Shown in pieces: positions 18,837 through 26,298 of a stretch of DNA of 64,000 nucleotides; the stretch's first letter is position 1, and every line of letters begins with the position of its first letter. The position numbers and the translations under genes were made by a program. The stretch covers positions 248,001 to 312,000 of the forward strand of contig JBGUOH010000003.1 in assembly GCA_045117995.1 (NCBI GenBank), written 5' to 3'. The notes beneath the pieces were generated by a model. The model saw only the letters and a program-made list of their open reading frames with translations, had not been told where the DNA came from and searched no databases. Source of the stretch: RUG14515 sp045117995 (GTDB taxonomy: Bacteria > Bacillota_I > Bacilli_A > RFN20 > CAG-826).

Positions 18837-19985
18837 ATGACTAAGACAGTTAAAAGAACATATCGCTTTAGAATCTATCCTAATCCTTCTCAAAAAGAGT
18901 TAATTGAGAAAACTTTAGGGTGTTCTCGTCAAGTCTATAACGACTTCCTTTCGATGTGCATTGAATCTTATGAAGTTGATCATAATAGGATAGTTAATAA
19001 GTATGATTTAATTAAGCTTCTTCCTGAATATAAAAAGACATTCCCATATTTAAAAGAAGTTGATTCTATCGCGCTTCAACAAACAGTTATCCATTTATAT
19101 GATGCCTATATGAATTTCTTTAGACATAATGCTGAATTCCCAAAATTTAAAAAGAAAAAGAATGATTATGGTTATACGACCATGAATACAAATAACTCTA
19201 TTCGTTTCATTGAGGATGATATCCAAATCCCAAAACTAGGTAGAGTTAAAGTAAAACTTCATCGCCATTTACCAGAATCATTTAAATTCACCATGGTCAG
19301 TGTTTCTCGTTTGGGTAGACATTACTACGTTTCTTTACTGGGCGAAGAAGAATACTTTGACTACGGAGAATACATCAAGGAATCTCTAGACCCTAATAAT
19401 TCCATTGGATTAGATTTTTCTTTATCTCATCTCTTCGTTGATAGTAACGGTAGTCACTTAGATATGCCGACTTATTATCAAGATTCTCTGACTAAATTAG
19501 CAAAAGAGCAAAGAAAGCTATCCCACATGAAGAAAGATTCATCTCATTATCAAAAACAATTAATGAGAATCAAAAATCTTCATGAACATATTGCTAATCA
19601 AAGAAAAGATTTTCTTCATAAGGTTTCTAGAAAAATGGCAAACACTTATGATTATGTTTTCGTGGAGAATTTAGATTTACAAGGAATAAGTAAAAGAAAA
19701 ACTGATTTAAAATTTGGAATAACCATTTTTGATTTGGGTTATGGAACTTTTCTTAATTATCTTTCTTATAAGATGAATTGGCTTAATAAGCATCTAGTTA
19801 AAGTGGATAGATATTTCCCCTCTAGTCAATTATGCTCCAACTGTAACTATCGAAAAAGCGATTTAACGCTTAATCAAAGGAGTTGGGTTTGTCCTATTTG
19901 TGGCTTCAAACATGACCGCGACTATAATGCAGCGATTAACATCAAAAAAGAAGGAATAAGAATGATCCTTAATCCTTCTAATTAA
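18837..19985 (+). CDS. tnpB: TnpB RNA-guided endonuclease
   Basis: This 382-residue protein carries the RuvC residues Asp in 'GLDFS' (about 192), Glu in 'VENLDL' (about 276) and Asp in 'HDRDYNAA' (about 361). A four-Cys zinc finger (CSNC...CPIC) lies between the last two. The N-terminal HTH/'YRFRIYPN' region is also complete, so the nuclease should be active. The ATG at 18837 has GAAAGG about 8 nt upstream; an in-frame ATG at 18774 lacks one. By family, it uses the RNA from its 3' end to cut DNA next to a TAM and preserve the element at its site. Confidence 0.88.
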   Translation: MTKTVKRTYRFRIYPNPSQKELIEKTLGCSRQVYNDFLSMCIESYEVDHNRIVNKYDLIKLLPEYKKTFPYLKEVDSIALQQTVIHLYDAYMNFFRHNAEFPKFKKKKNDYGYTTMNTNNSIRFIEDDIQIPKLGRVKVKLHRHLPESFKFTMVSVSRLGRHYYVSLLGEEEYFDYGEYIKESLDPNNSIGLDFSLSHLFVDSNGSHLDMPTYYQDSLTKLAKEQRKLSHMKKDSSHYQKQLMRIKNLHEHIANQRKDFLHKVSRKMANTYDYVFVENLDLQGISKRKTDLKFGITIFDLGYGTFLNYLSYKMNWLNKHLVKVDRYFPSSQLCSNCNYRKSDLTLNQRSWVCPICGFKHDRDYNAAINIKKEGIRMILNPSN

Positions 19986-20125
19986 TTTCAATCTAAACAA
20001 GTTCGGATATCTTATAGTAAAATATCCTTAACCGAGGGACTCTCGGGGATAGCCCATTGATACTGAATTCGTTAGAGTTCTTGAGTGGGAAGCCCCCATC
20101 TTCTATAAGTGGGGGAGGATGTCAC
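19986..20125 (+). ncRNA. Probable omega-RNA (reRNA) scaffold of TnpB
   Basis: Downstream of tnpB lie several hairpins: GGATAT/ATATCC, CCGAG/CTCGG, and the right-end hairpin CCCCCA/TGGGGG at 20093-20115. This matches the position and form of TnpB guide RNAs, whose scaffold ends at the element boundary. The guide would then be the flanking DNA from about 20126, which includes the TATAAT of the next gene. No experiment supports the ends. Confidence 0.6.
20093..20115 (+). repeat. Right-end subterminal hairpin of tnpB element
   Basis: CCCCCA pairs with TGGGGG around an 11-nt loop that contains CTTCTATAAG. It is homologous to the left-end hairpin. Confidence 0.72.
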
Positions 20126-20155
20126 TATTAGAAAATATAATAAAATGTGGTGCAT

Positions 20156-21610
20156 ATGAAGAAAGCGCTCGCCCTAACGACATGCCTCGTCGCTCTTCTA
20201 TTTTCTTTATTAGGCTGCAACAATAATCAAAATAACAAGAGTGGCTCTAAAGGCAATAACTCATCCCATATCGTTTCTCTCGACATTGTCGCCTTCAATG
20301 ATTTCCATGGCAACACCCTCGATAGCGATACTGGTTTAGGTTTGGCTAAAACAACTTCTTTAATTAATGAATTAACTAAACATAGTAATAATAGATTATT
20401 AATCTCCCAAGGAGATATGTGGCAAGGCTCCGCAGAAAGCAACCTTACCCATGGTAACTTAGTAACTGAATGGATGAACGAACAAGGCTTTTCATCCATG
20501 ACTTTAGGTAACCATGAATTTGACTGGGGACAAGATGATATTGTCTCTAACAAAGAATTAGCAACCTTCCCATTCTTAGCGATTAATGTCTATAGTACAG
20601 AAACTAACTCACTTGTCAGCTATTGCCAACCATCCACAATCGCAAAAATCGGTAGTGCAAAAATCGGTATTATCGGGGCTATTGGTGATTGTTATTCGTC
20701 TATCTCTTCTTCGCAAGTTAAAGGCATCTATTTTAAGGTGGGAGATGAACTCACTTCCCTTGTTAAAGCGGAGGCAAAATCCTTAAAAGAGCAGGGATGT
20801 GACTTTATTATCTACTCCATTCACGATGATGACAGTGCTTATAATTTAGACTTAAGCAACGACTATGTTGATCTTGTTTTGGAAGGTCATACACATAAAA
20901 ATTACGTCAAAAAAGACGCTAAAGGTGTCTACCACGTTCAAGGTGGTGGCTATAACAAGAGTGTGCCATATATCAGTCTTGATATTGACACAGCCAAAGA
21001 CACCTATGAAATCAAAAACATTAAAAGTGTGTACACTAATGACTATTGGAAACTAGAAGATAACGCTAATACATTAAAGCTCTTTGATAAATATCAAAGT
21101 GTGATTGGTACTGCTAGAATGCCGATTGGTGTTAACTCCTCTAGAAGAGATTCCACATTCTTAAGAAATCTTGTGAGTGAACTCTATCTAGAAGCGGGTC
21201 TAGAAAAGTGGGGCGAACAATATAACATCTTCTTAGGTGGTGGTTATATTTCATGCCGCTCTCCATATTATTTGCCGTCCGGAGATGTCAGCTATGCTGA
21301 TTTATATAATCTCTTCCCGTTTGATAATGATATCCAACTTTGTTCCGTCAGTGGTTATTATCTCTTAAAACAGTTCATTAATACGGATAACGAAAACTAC
21401 TTCATCAACTATTCTGAATATGGTGAAGGATTAGTGAATAATGTCGAAAATAATGGGACATATTATATCGTTACAGATTCATATTGTTCAGACTATGGCC
21501 CTAACAATTTAACTGTGGTTGATACATATGATAGAGATTGTTACTATGCCCGTGATTTATTAAAAGATTACATCGTTGAGGGTGGATTAGAAAACAAGAT
21601 TACAAAGTAA
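20156..21610 (+). CDS. Surface lipoprotein 5'-nucleotidase / metallophosphatase
   Basis: This 484-residue protein has a lipobox 'LLGC' near residue 20. The calcineurin-like metal sites follow: 'FNDFHGN', 'GDMWQGS', 'LGNHEFDWG', 'YSIHDD' and 'EGHTH'. A C-terminal 5'-nucleotidase domain is present from about residue 320. It would dephosphorylate nucleotides outside the cell for nucleoside salvage. TATAAT is at 20136-20141. The ATG at 20156 is preferred for the signal peptide, although GTG codons at 20147 and 20150 also fit and no ribosome site is visible. The tnpB element ends just upstream. Confidence 0.85.
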   Translation: MKKALALTTCLVALLFSLLGCNNNQNNKSGSKGNNSSHIVSLDIVAFNDFHGNTLDSDTGLGLAKTTSLINELTKHSNNRLLISQGDMWQGSAESNLTHGNLVTEWMNEQGFSSMTLGNHEFDWGQDDIVSNKELATFPFLAINVYSTETNSLVSYCQPSTIAKIGSAKIGIIGAIGDCYSSISSSQVKGIYFKVGDELTSLVKAEAKSLKEQGCDFIIYSIHDDDSAYNLDLSNDYVDLVLEGHTHKNYVKKDAKGVYHVQGGGYNKSVPYISLDIDTAKDTYEIKNIKSVYTNDYWKLEDNANTLKLFDKYQSVIGTARMPIGVNSSRRDSTFLRNLVSELYLEAGLEKWGEQYNIFLGGGYISCRSPYYLPSGDVSYADLYNLFPFDNDIQLCSVSGYYLLKQFINTDNENYFINYSEYGEGLVNNVENNGTYYIVTDSYCSDYGPNNLTVVDTYDRDCYYARDLLKDYIVEGGLENKITK

Positions 21611-21642
21611 TCTACTTTCTGATAATTTTTAAGTAGAATTAA

Positions 21643-21670
21643 GGTTTTTCGTAATAGAAAAATCTTTTTT
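21643..21670 (+). terminator. Terminator after 5'-nucleotidase gene
   Basis: GGTTTTTC / GAAAAATC (one G-T pair) with a GTAATA loop is followed by a run of T residues. A second hairpin, TCTACTT / AAGTAGA, precedes it. Confidence 0.75.
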
Positions 21671-21735
21671 ATTAATAGATTTATAAAATTTATTAATTCT
21701 CATAAGATACTCTCGGTCCCAAAGGAGGGTTACTT

Positions 21736-22617
21736 ATGGCAATTAAGATTTACGCTGATGCCGGTAGCAATTTATTCTCAGGCATCATCAAGAAAAGAAA
21801 CGCAGACATCACAATTGTGAATATGTCATTAACCATTGATGAAAAAATCTATCAATGTTACGAAGATAAAATCGATGTTGATCAATTCTCTCACTCTTTC
21901 TACGAGAAAATGCGTGAAGGAAGAAGTATTAATACATCACAAATTACACCATATACTTACGAACAAGCTTTTAAAAAAGATATCGAAGAAGGTAATCAAA
22001 TTATCTGCTTCGTCATGGCAAAAGGCATCTCAGGTACATATAACTCCGCTTGTATTGCTAGAGACAACATCAATAGAGAACAAGGCAAAGAAATGGTCTA
22101 TATCGTTGATAGTGCAACCGCAGGCTTTGGTGAAGGCTTACAAGCACTCCATGCCTATGAATTAGTGAAGAAGGGTATGAGTTTTAAAGATATTTGCTAT
22201 GAATGTGAAAAGTTCAAATTCCAAGTGAGAAGCGAATTCACTGTCGGTGATATCAAATATCTCATTAAGAAGGGTAGAGTATCCGCTTTATTAGCGAAGT
22301 TCATTAACTTCTTAAGAATCAAATTCATCCTTAAAGGTAGTAATAAATCTAAGATTGAAGTGGCTGGTAAAGTCAGTGGTCGTAAGATGGCCTTACGTCG
22401 TCTTGCGGAAACTTGCATCGCTAAAATCAGGCATCCAGAAAAACAAACAGTTTATATCTCCCACTGCGACGCTTATGATGATGCTTTATCCGTAAAGAAC
22501 TACTTGGTAGACCATGGCATTAAGAACGTGGAAATCTATTTCTATGACCTGATTACTGGCGCACACATTGGTCCAGATTCCTTAGCGGTTTTCTATGTCG
22601 GAGAAAATCGCGATTAA
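21736..22617 (+). CDS. DegV/FakB-family fatty-acid-binding protein
   Basis: This 293-residue soluble protein has the DegV fold. An N-terminal EDD domain carries 'STSQITPYTY'-like 'NTSQITP' and 'GISGTYNSA' lipid-contact motifs, and the C-terminal part has 'KIRHPEKQTVYISHCDA'. FakB proteins present exogenous fatty acids to the FakA kinase for phospholipid synthesis; fakA is not in the window. The ATG has AAAGGAGG about 8 nt upstream. It is a single gene followed by tRNA-Leu. Confidence 0.85.
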   Translation: MAIKIYADAGSNLFSGIIKKRNADITIVNMSLTIDEKIYQCYEDKIDVDQFSHSFYEKMREGRSINTSQITPYTYEQAFKKDIEEGNQIICFVMAKGISGTYNSACIARDNINREQGKEMVYIVDSATAGFGEGLQALHAYELVKKGMSFKDICYECEKFKFQVRSEFTVGDIKYLIKKGRVSALLAKFINFLRIKFILKGSNKSKIEVAGKVSGRKMALRRLAETCIAKIRHPEKQTVYISHCDAYDDALSVKNYLVDHGIKNVEIYFYDLITGAHIGPDSLAVFYVGENRD

Positions 22618-22672
22618 TTAATAAAAATTAGTGTTTCTATCTTTTTCATCACTGTTATATAATTAACTCACT

Positions 22673-22759
22673 GCCCGAGTGGTGAAACTGGTAGACGCAC
22701 TGGACTCAAAATCCAGCGGTAGCGATACCGTGCCGGTTCGATTCCGGCCTCGGGCACCA
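22673..22759 (+). tRNA. tRNA-Leu (CAA)
   Basis: The acceptor GCCCGAG / CTCGGGC, a long variable arm and an anticodon loop CTCAAAA give anticodon CAA. The 87-nt length includes encoded CCA. A TATAAT lies at 22658-22663. Confidence 0.93.
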
Positions 22760-22771
22760 CTTAGACAAAAT

Positions 22772-22794
22772 GCCCTGTTAATTCAGGGCTTTTT
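22772..22794 (+). terminator. Terminator after tRNA-Leu
   Basis: GCCCTG / CAGGGC with a TTAATT loop is followed by TTTTT. Confidence 0.85.
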
Positions 22795-22818
22795 CTTATA
22801 TATTAAATAGGAAATAAT

Positions 22819-23109
22819 ATGGCAAGCTCAAACGATTATTTACAGTTCATCTTAGAACTTCTTAGAGAAACTAGAGGCATCACCTATAAAAAGATGATGG
22901 GGGAATTTATGCTTTATAAAGACGCTATCCTTTTTGGTGGTATCTATGATAATCGTTTCCTTATTAAGAAAACCAAATCAGTGGAAAATCTTGGATTAAA
23001 AGATCAAATCCCATATCCAAATGCAAAAGCAATGCTTCTTGTTGATTCAGAAGATCCAGATGAAATTAAAGAACTTGTAGACCTAGTGGTTAAAGGCTTA
23101 AAAAAATAA
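22819..23109 (+). CDS. TfoX N-terminal-domain protein
   Basis: This 96-residue protein matches the TfoX-N fold throughout: 'YKKMMGEFMLYKDAILFGGIYDNRFLIK' is the diagnostic segment (given here as key positions G, Y, G and D). The C-terminal competence domain of TfoX is absent, as in many Firmicutes homologues. AGGAAA is a weak ribosome site. Despite the family name there is no evidence here for a competence role. Confidence 0.8.
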   Translation: MASSNDYLQFILELLRETRGITYKKMMGEFMLYKDAILFGGIYDNRFLIKKTKSVENLGLKDQIPYPNAKAMLLVDSEDPDEIKELVDLVVKGLKK

Positions 23110-23132
23110 CCCTAGATTGTGTCAGGGTTATT
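23105..23132. terminator. Bidirectional stem-loop between convergent genes
   Basis: AATAACCCT / AGGGTTATT is a perfect 9-bp stem with a 10-nt loop, preceded by A-rich and followed by T-rich sequence. It overlaps the stop codons of the TfoX-N gene and the phosphatase. Confidence 0.75.
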
Positions 23133-24257
23133 GTTATTGCTACAAAGTTTCTTTTGTAGTTGATTTATCTGTTCTTGGCTTAAGCCAACATTTAACATGT
23201 AGTTATTAGCCATACTATGGAAGTTAACGAATGTTAATGCACCTTGCTTTTCAAATCCAAAGACATACTTAATCATTTCATCGATGTGTAGTTGTTTAAT
23301 GACTTCGTATTTCTTGGTGCCTTTTTCAATGCCATAGTAGTTCATATAAGTGATAAAGTAATCATCAATTAATTCTTCGTAAGTCGCACCGCATAAGGCT
23401 TCAAGAACCATACAAACGTAACCAGTTCTATCTTTACCTTCTAAACAATGCACATAATATGGTCCATCATTTTCTAGCATTGATAAGAATAATGTTTTCA
23501 TCTTATTGGTGAAATCTTCGGCTTTATAGGCTGCCGCCATGCCTAAGAAGACGACTTTGTTTTTATTTTGTAAGCCTTTGAAGTAGTCGTGAATAGTGTA
23601 CTTACTACCACCGATCGCGGATTCCTTATCCGCTAAATCGATATTGTATTGAATATTATTCTTTTCTAATAGTTCATCAACAATCGCGCTTCTAGAACGA
23701 GAGTTATCAATCGGGGAAGCACCTCTATAAAGCATCTTTGGTTGGATTTGACCAACATTCACTTCCCTAAAGTTAGCGAATTGTTCATCGCTGGTGTATT
23801 GTTTTCTATCATCGCTATAGGAAATAGATAATGTTTCTTCAACGTCTTTATATTTGCCTACTTCATTAATGGTAATAGTGACCTTTGTGTTTTCATTAAA
23901 TTCATGTTCTGCATAAACATCTTCACCATAGTTAATACAGAACTTAATGTTTTCATAGCCCTTATAACCAACCACTAGTTCTTGTCCTGCTGGAACATAA
24001 TAACCACTGTAGTAGCCAATATCATCATACTTAACGGTTTTATCGCCAGTGGTGAATACGAGATTCACACTGTCACCAAAAGCGAAACCTAAATCATTAA
24101 ATTCTTGGATACCAATATTGATATAAGCGCCACCAAATTCATCGTCGTGGTGAATCGCATAGTTCTCTAGTTTTGGTGTCTTTTCTTTTTGCTTATTACA
24201 AGCAGTAAATGAGAATGTTGAAATAACAATTGGAAGGATAAAAAGTGTCTTTTTCAT
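23112..24257 (-). CDS. Lipoprotein tyrosine phosphatase
   Basis: This 381-residue protein has a lipobox 'FTAC' near residue 19 and a beta-rich N-terminal domain to about residue 160. A PTP domain of the Y_phosphatase3 type follows, with the P-loop HCLEGKDRTG near residue 270 (Cys nucleophile, Arg at +6). It would act on phosphate esters outside the membrane. GATAAT (24264-24269) ends 6 nt before the ATG, and the AAGGG between them is too close to serve as a ribosome site. The mRNA is therefore probably leaderless. Confidence 0.8.
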   Translation of the reverse strand: MKKTLFILPIVISTFSFTACNKQKEKTPKLENYAIHHDDEFGGAYINIGIQEFNDLGFAFGDSVNLVFTTGDKTVKYDDIGYYSGYYVPAGQELVVGYKGYENIKFCINYGEDVYAEHEFNENTKVTITINEVGKYKDVEETLSISYSDDRKQYTSDEQFANFREVNVGQIQPKMLYRGASPIDNSRSRSAIVDELLEKNNIQYNIDLADKESAIGGSKYTIHDYFKGLQNKNKVVFLGMAAAYKAEDFTNKMKTLFLSMLENDGPYYVHCLEGKDRTGYVCMVLEALCGATYEELIDDYFITYMNYYGIEKGTKKYEVIKQLHIDEMIKYVFGFEKQGALTFVNFHSMANNYMLNVGLSQEQINQLQKKLCSNNNNPDTI

Positions 24258-24376
24258 ACCCTTATTATCGTTTATTTTTTAAATAAATTAAAGAACGTGG
24301 ATACAAAGTATTGATTTATTCTAAATAAATTAACTTTCAGCGTACTTGTTTGCTATAATGAAAGTAGGAAAAAAGT

Positions 24377-24922
24377 ATGACTATTAGTGAGAAAAAGTCT
24401 TTTAAAGCAAACATCATTGATCAAGAAGGCTTTTATAGAAAAGTCCGTCTTAGAGTCAAAGATGAAACCATCTATGAAGATAGAGGTGGCTTTTATCGTA
24501 TTTTTGTCACTATTCTCCTATGCATTACCATTATTGGTATCTTCTTCCTAGAATGGTCAAACAAGGATCCTGAACGTTATCACAAGCTCTTCGCGATGAA
24601 CGAAGTTAGAGCTATTAAAAGAGTTAATCTTGTGATGTCCCCTAATAGTAAGAAAGAAGTAAGAGCAATAGCCCTCGCAATTGGCTATGACCAAATGTTT
24701 TACATTCACACTAAAGAAGATAGTGATTTAGTGAGATTCATAAATGAACATTATTACGACGAATTATCTCATGAAGATTATCAAAGAGTCGGTAAGAAAT
24801 ATGAAAACCATATTCAAATGTTCAGAGACACTAATAAATATGCTCCTTTAGTTCTTGTTCTCATCATCCTTATTATTGCTGTTGCAATATTAACACCAGT
24901 TATCGTTAATTCTCTTGTTTAG
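24377..24922 (+). CDS. Bitopic membrane protein of unknown function
   Basis: This 181-residue protein has transmembrane helices near residues 40-60 and 155-178, with a charged loop of about 95 residues between them. No family is recognised. TATAAT lies at 24354-24359 and AGTAGGA precedes the ATG. The next two genes follow at short distance on the same strand and may share its transcript. Confidence 0.6.
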   Translation: MTISEKKSFKANIIDQEGFYRKVRLRVKDETIYEDRGGFYRIFVTILLCITIIGIFFLEWSNKDPERYHKLFAMNEVRAIKRVNLVMSPNSKKEVRAIALAIGYDQMFYIHTKEDSDLVRFINEHYYDELSHEDYQRVGKKYENHIQMFRDTNKYAPLVLVLIILIIAVAILTPVIVNSLV

Positions 24923-24971
24923 CAATTTTCAGTCATTAAATCGTCTAATTAGTGAGAGGTGGTGAAAAGAT

Positions 24972-25355
24972 ATGGAAAACAAATTCAAAACAATCAATCT
25001 CAACAAACGCGTTATTACAATTGTAGTGGCCGCTATTTGTGCGCTCTTAATTTTGTTTTTAATCATTCCTTGGTATCACGTAAGTGACTATGACTATTCA
25101 CATGGTCTTCCACCAACACACATTTCTTATTATTCTTCTCCTTTATCAATCACTCTTGGTTTAGGTTTACCACCAGCACTAGTGGCCTTAGTGGCCCTTA
25201 TTACTGATATGGTTTGCTTATTCAGTGACTTCTTTGTTATCGATTTGAAACACAGAAGAATGATTAGAATTGGTAGTTTAATCTTATTTGCTGCCTCTGT
25301 TCTCTTAGTCATCGCTGCTTTCTTAGCGATGTTTCTAGGAGCCACTAATAAGTAG
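24972..25355 (+). CDS. Small membrane protein of unknown function
   Basis: This 127-residue protein has three predicted transmembrane helices at about 15-35, 57-80 and 98-122. GAGAGGTGG lies upstream of the ATG. It ends 8 nt before the following lipoprotein, so the two are probably co-transcribed. No homology is recognised. Confidence 0.6.
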   Translation: MENKFKTINLNKRVITIVVAAICALLILFLIIPWYHVSDYDYSHGLPPTHISYYSSPLSITLGLGLPPALVALVALITDMVCLFSDFFVIDLKHRRMIRIGSLILFAASVLLVIAAFLAMFLGATNK

Positions 25356-25363
25356 GTAGTGAT

Positions 25364-26116
25364 ATGAAAACTAGATATTTAATCCCATTAGCATTATTTT
25401 CAATAATCCTTGCGGGTTGTGATAAACCAATCCAAGAAAACTGTGGTTGTCTTCCAGGTACAACGGTGCATCGTGAGTTTTATCGATTGACTGTAAACGG
25501 TGTTAGTGAAGACATTTGTCCAGACGCCCCTAAACAAGGTGAACATGCTGGACTAGAATTGATTAAGTTTAAAATCAAGTGTGTCACAGATGTGACATTC
25601 TATGCTTTCTTGGACAATGAAAGATTAACCCCTGTTCAGGAAACTAATAGACTTGGTTATTATTCATATTATGAATTCCTCATGCCAGAACATGACGCGA
25701 CATTAACAATTACTAGTGAGAGATACTTTGTTGATAAAGATTACTCTTTAAGCGAAGTTTCTCCTATTGGTGTTAGTCCTAGCCAAGTGAATAAAATCAA
25801 ACTTGAACAAGGCTATATCGGTGTTGATCCAGAAACCGCTAATCCGACAGTCACTTATAGTGAAGATAGAGAAGATATCGAGTATAACGCTGATATTACT
25901 ACTGGACCATATCTAGTTAAAAGCGATGATCCAATGCCACCAGGTGGTAGTTATGTTACCGTCACTTTCTACTATAAAAGTGGTGCGGAATCATCGATCA
26001 CGATTGAAAACGATATGTATATCATTAGGAGTTTCTCAGGCTTACAATTATTCAAGTTTAAGAAAGACGCTCCAAGGTTTGAAATCAAACATCCAATGAC
26101 AGGCGATAATAGGTAA
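25364..26116 (+). CDS. Lipoprotein of unknown function, paralogous to 45253 gene
   Basis: This 250-residue protein has a lipobox 'LAGC' near residue 19. The beta-rich segment ending 'YYEFLMPEHDATLTI' near residues 105-120 matches 'YYEFEFTMPRSDTRLEL' in the lipoprotein at 45253. The matching position and spacing suggest a shared beta-domain, similar to the MPxxD turn of bacterial repeat domains. It is the third gene of a small membrane/lipoprotein cluster. The function is unknown. Confidence 0.65.
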   Translation: MKTRYLIPLALFSIILAGCDKPIQENCGCLPGTTVHREFYRLTVNGVSEDICPDAPKQGEHAGLELIKFKIKCVTDVTFYAFLDNERLTPVQETNRLGYYSYYEFLMPEHDATLTITSERYFVDKDYSLSEVSPIGVSPSQVNKIKLEQGYIGVDPETANPTVTYSEDREDIEYNADITTGPYLVKSDDPMPPGGSYVTVTFYYKSGAESSITIENDMYIIRSFSGLQLFKFKKDAPRFEIKHPMTGDNR

Positions 26117-26192
26117 ATCTATTACCGCTTTTTATTTACATAACTTTAAAAGTCATTTACTATGTATACGTGCTTAGCACAAACATACGAAT

Positions 26193-26277
26193 ATTTAAAA
26201 GCGGGAGTAGCGAAGTTAGAATCTCGTCAACACGGTGAATAACCCGGGACCTAACCAGTTCATGAGCAAGACGCAAA
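26193..26277 (+). promoter_or_regulatory. yybP-ykoY manganese riboswitch
   Basis: The leader holds the class hallmarks in order: GGGAGUAGCG at 26203-26212, CGUCAAC at 26225-26231, CCGGGACC at 26244-26251 and GAGCAAGAC at 26264-26272. These correspond to the conserved L1 and L3 strands and the 3' P1 strand of the family. It is followed directly by GGAGGG and the P2A ATPase start. No clear terminator hairpin follows, so control may be translational. Mn2+ binding is established for the family. Confidence 0.85.
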
Positions 26278-26298
26278 ATCTTTTTGGAGGGACAAAAT

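Larger units (their letters stand above)
18602..20125 (+). mobile_element. Lone-tnpB element (IS605/IS1341 group) with hairpin ends
   Basis: Two related subterminal hairpins sharing 'ATCTTCTATAAGT' lie at 18618-18640 and 20093-20115 and bracket tnpB. The left sequence follows TTTAT (18597-18601), a plausible target/TAM. The right end is set at TCAC (20122-20125), the usual form for such ends. Both boundaries are inferred to within about 15 nt. There is no tnpA, so mobility would need a transposase in trans. The left non-coding part (18510-18836) also contains the promoter of the minus-strand gene at 18494 and AT-rich sequence upstream of tnpB. Confidence 0.72.

Noticed and set aside
18837..19985. 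TldR-type nuclease-dead TnpB regulator
   Set aside because: All three RuvC acidic residues and the zinc finger are present, so an active TnpB is more likely.
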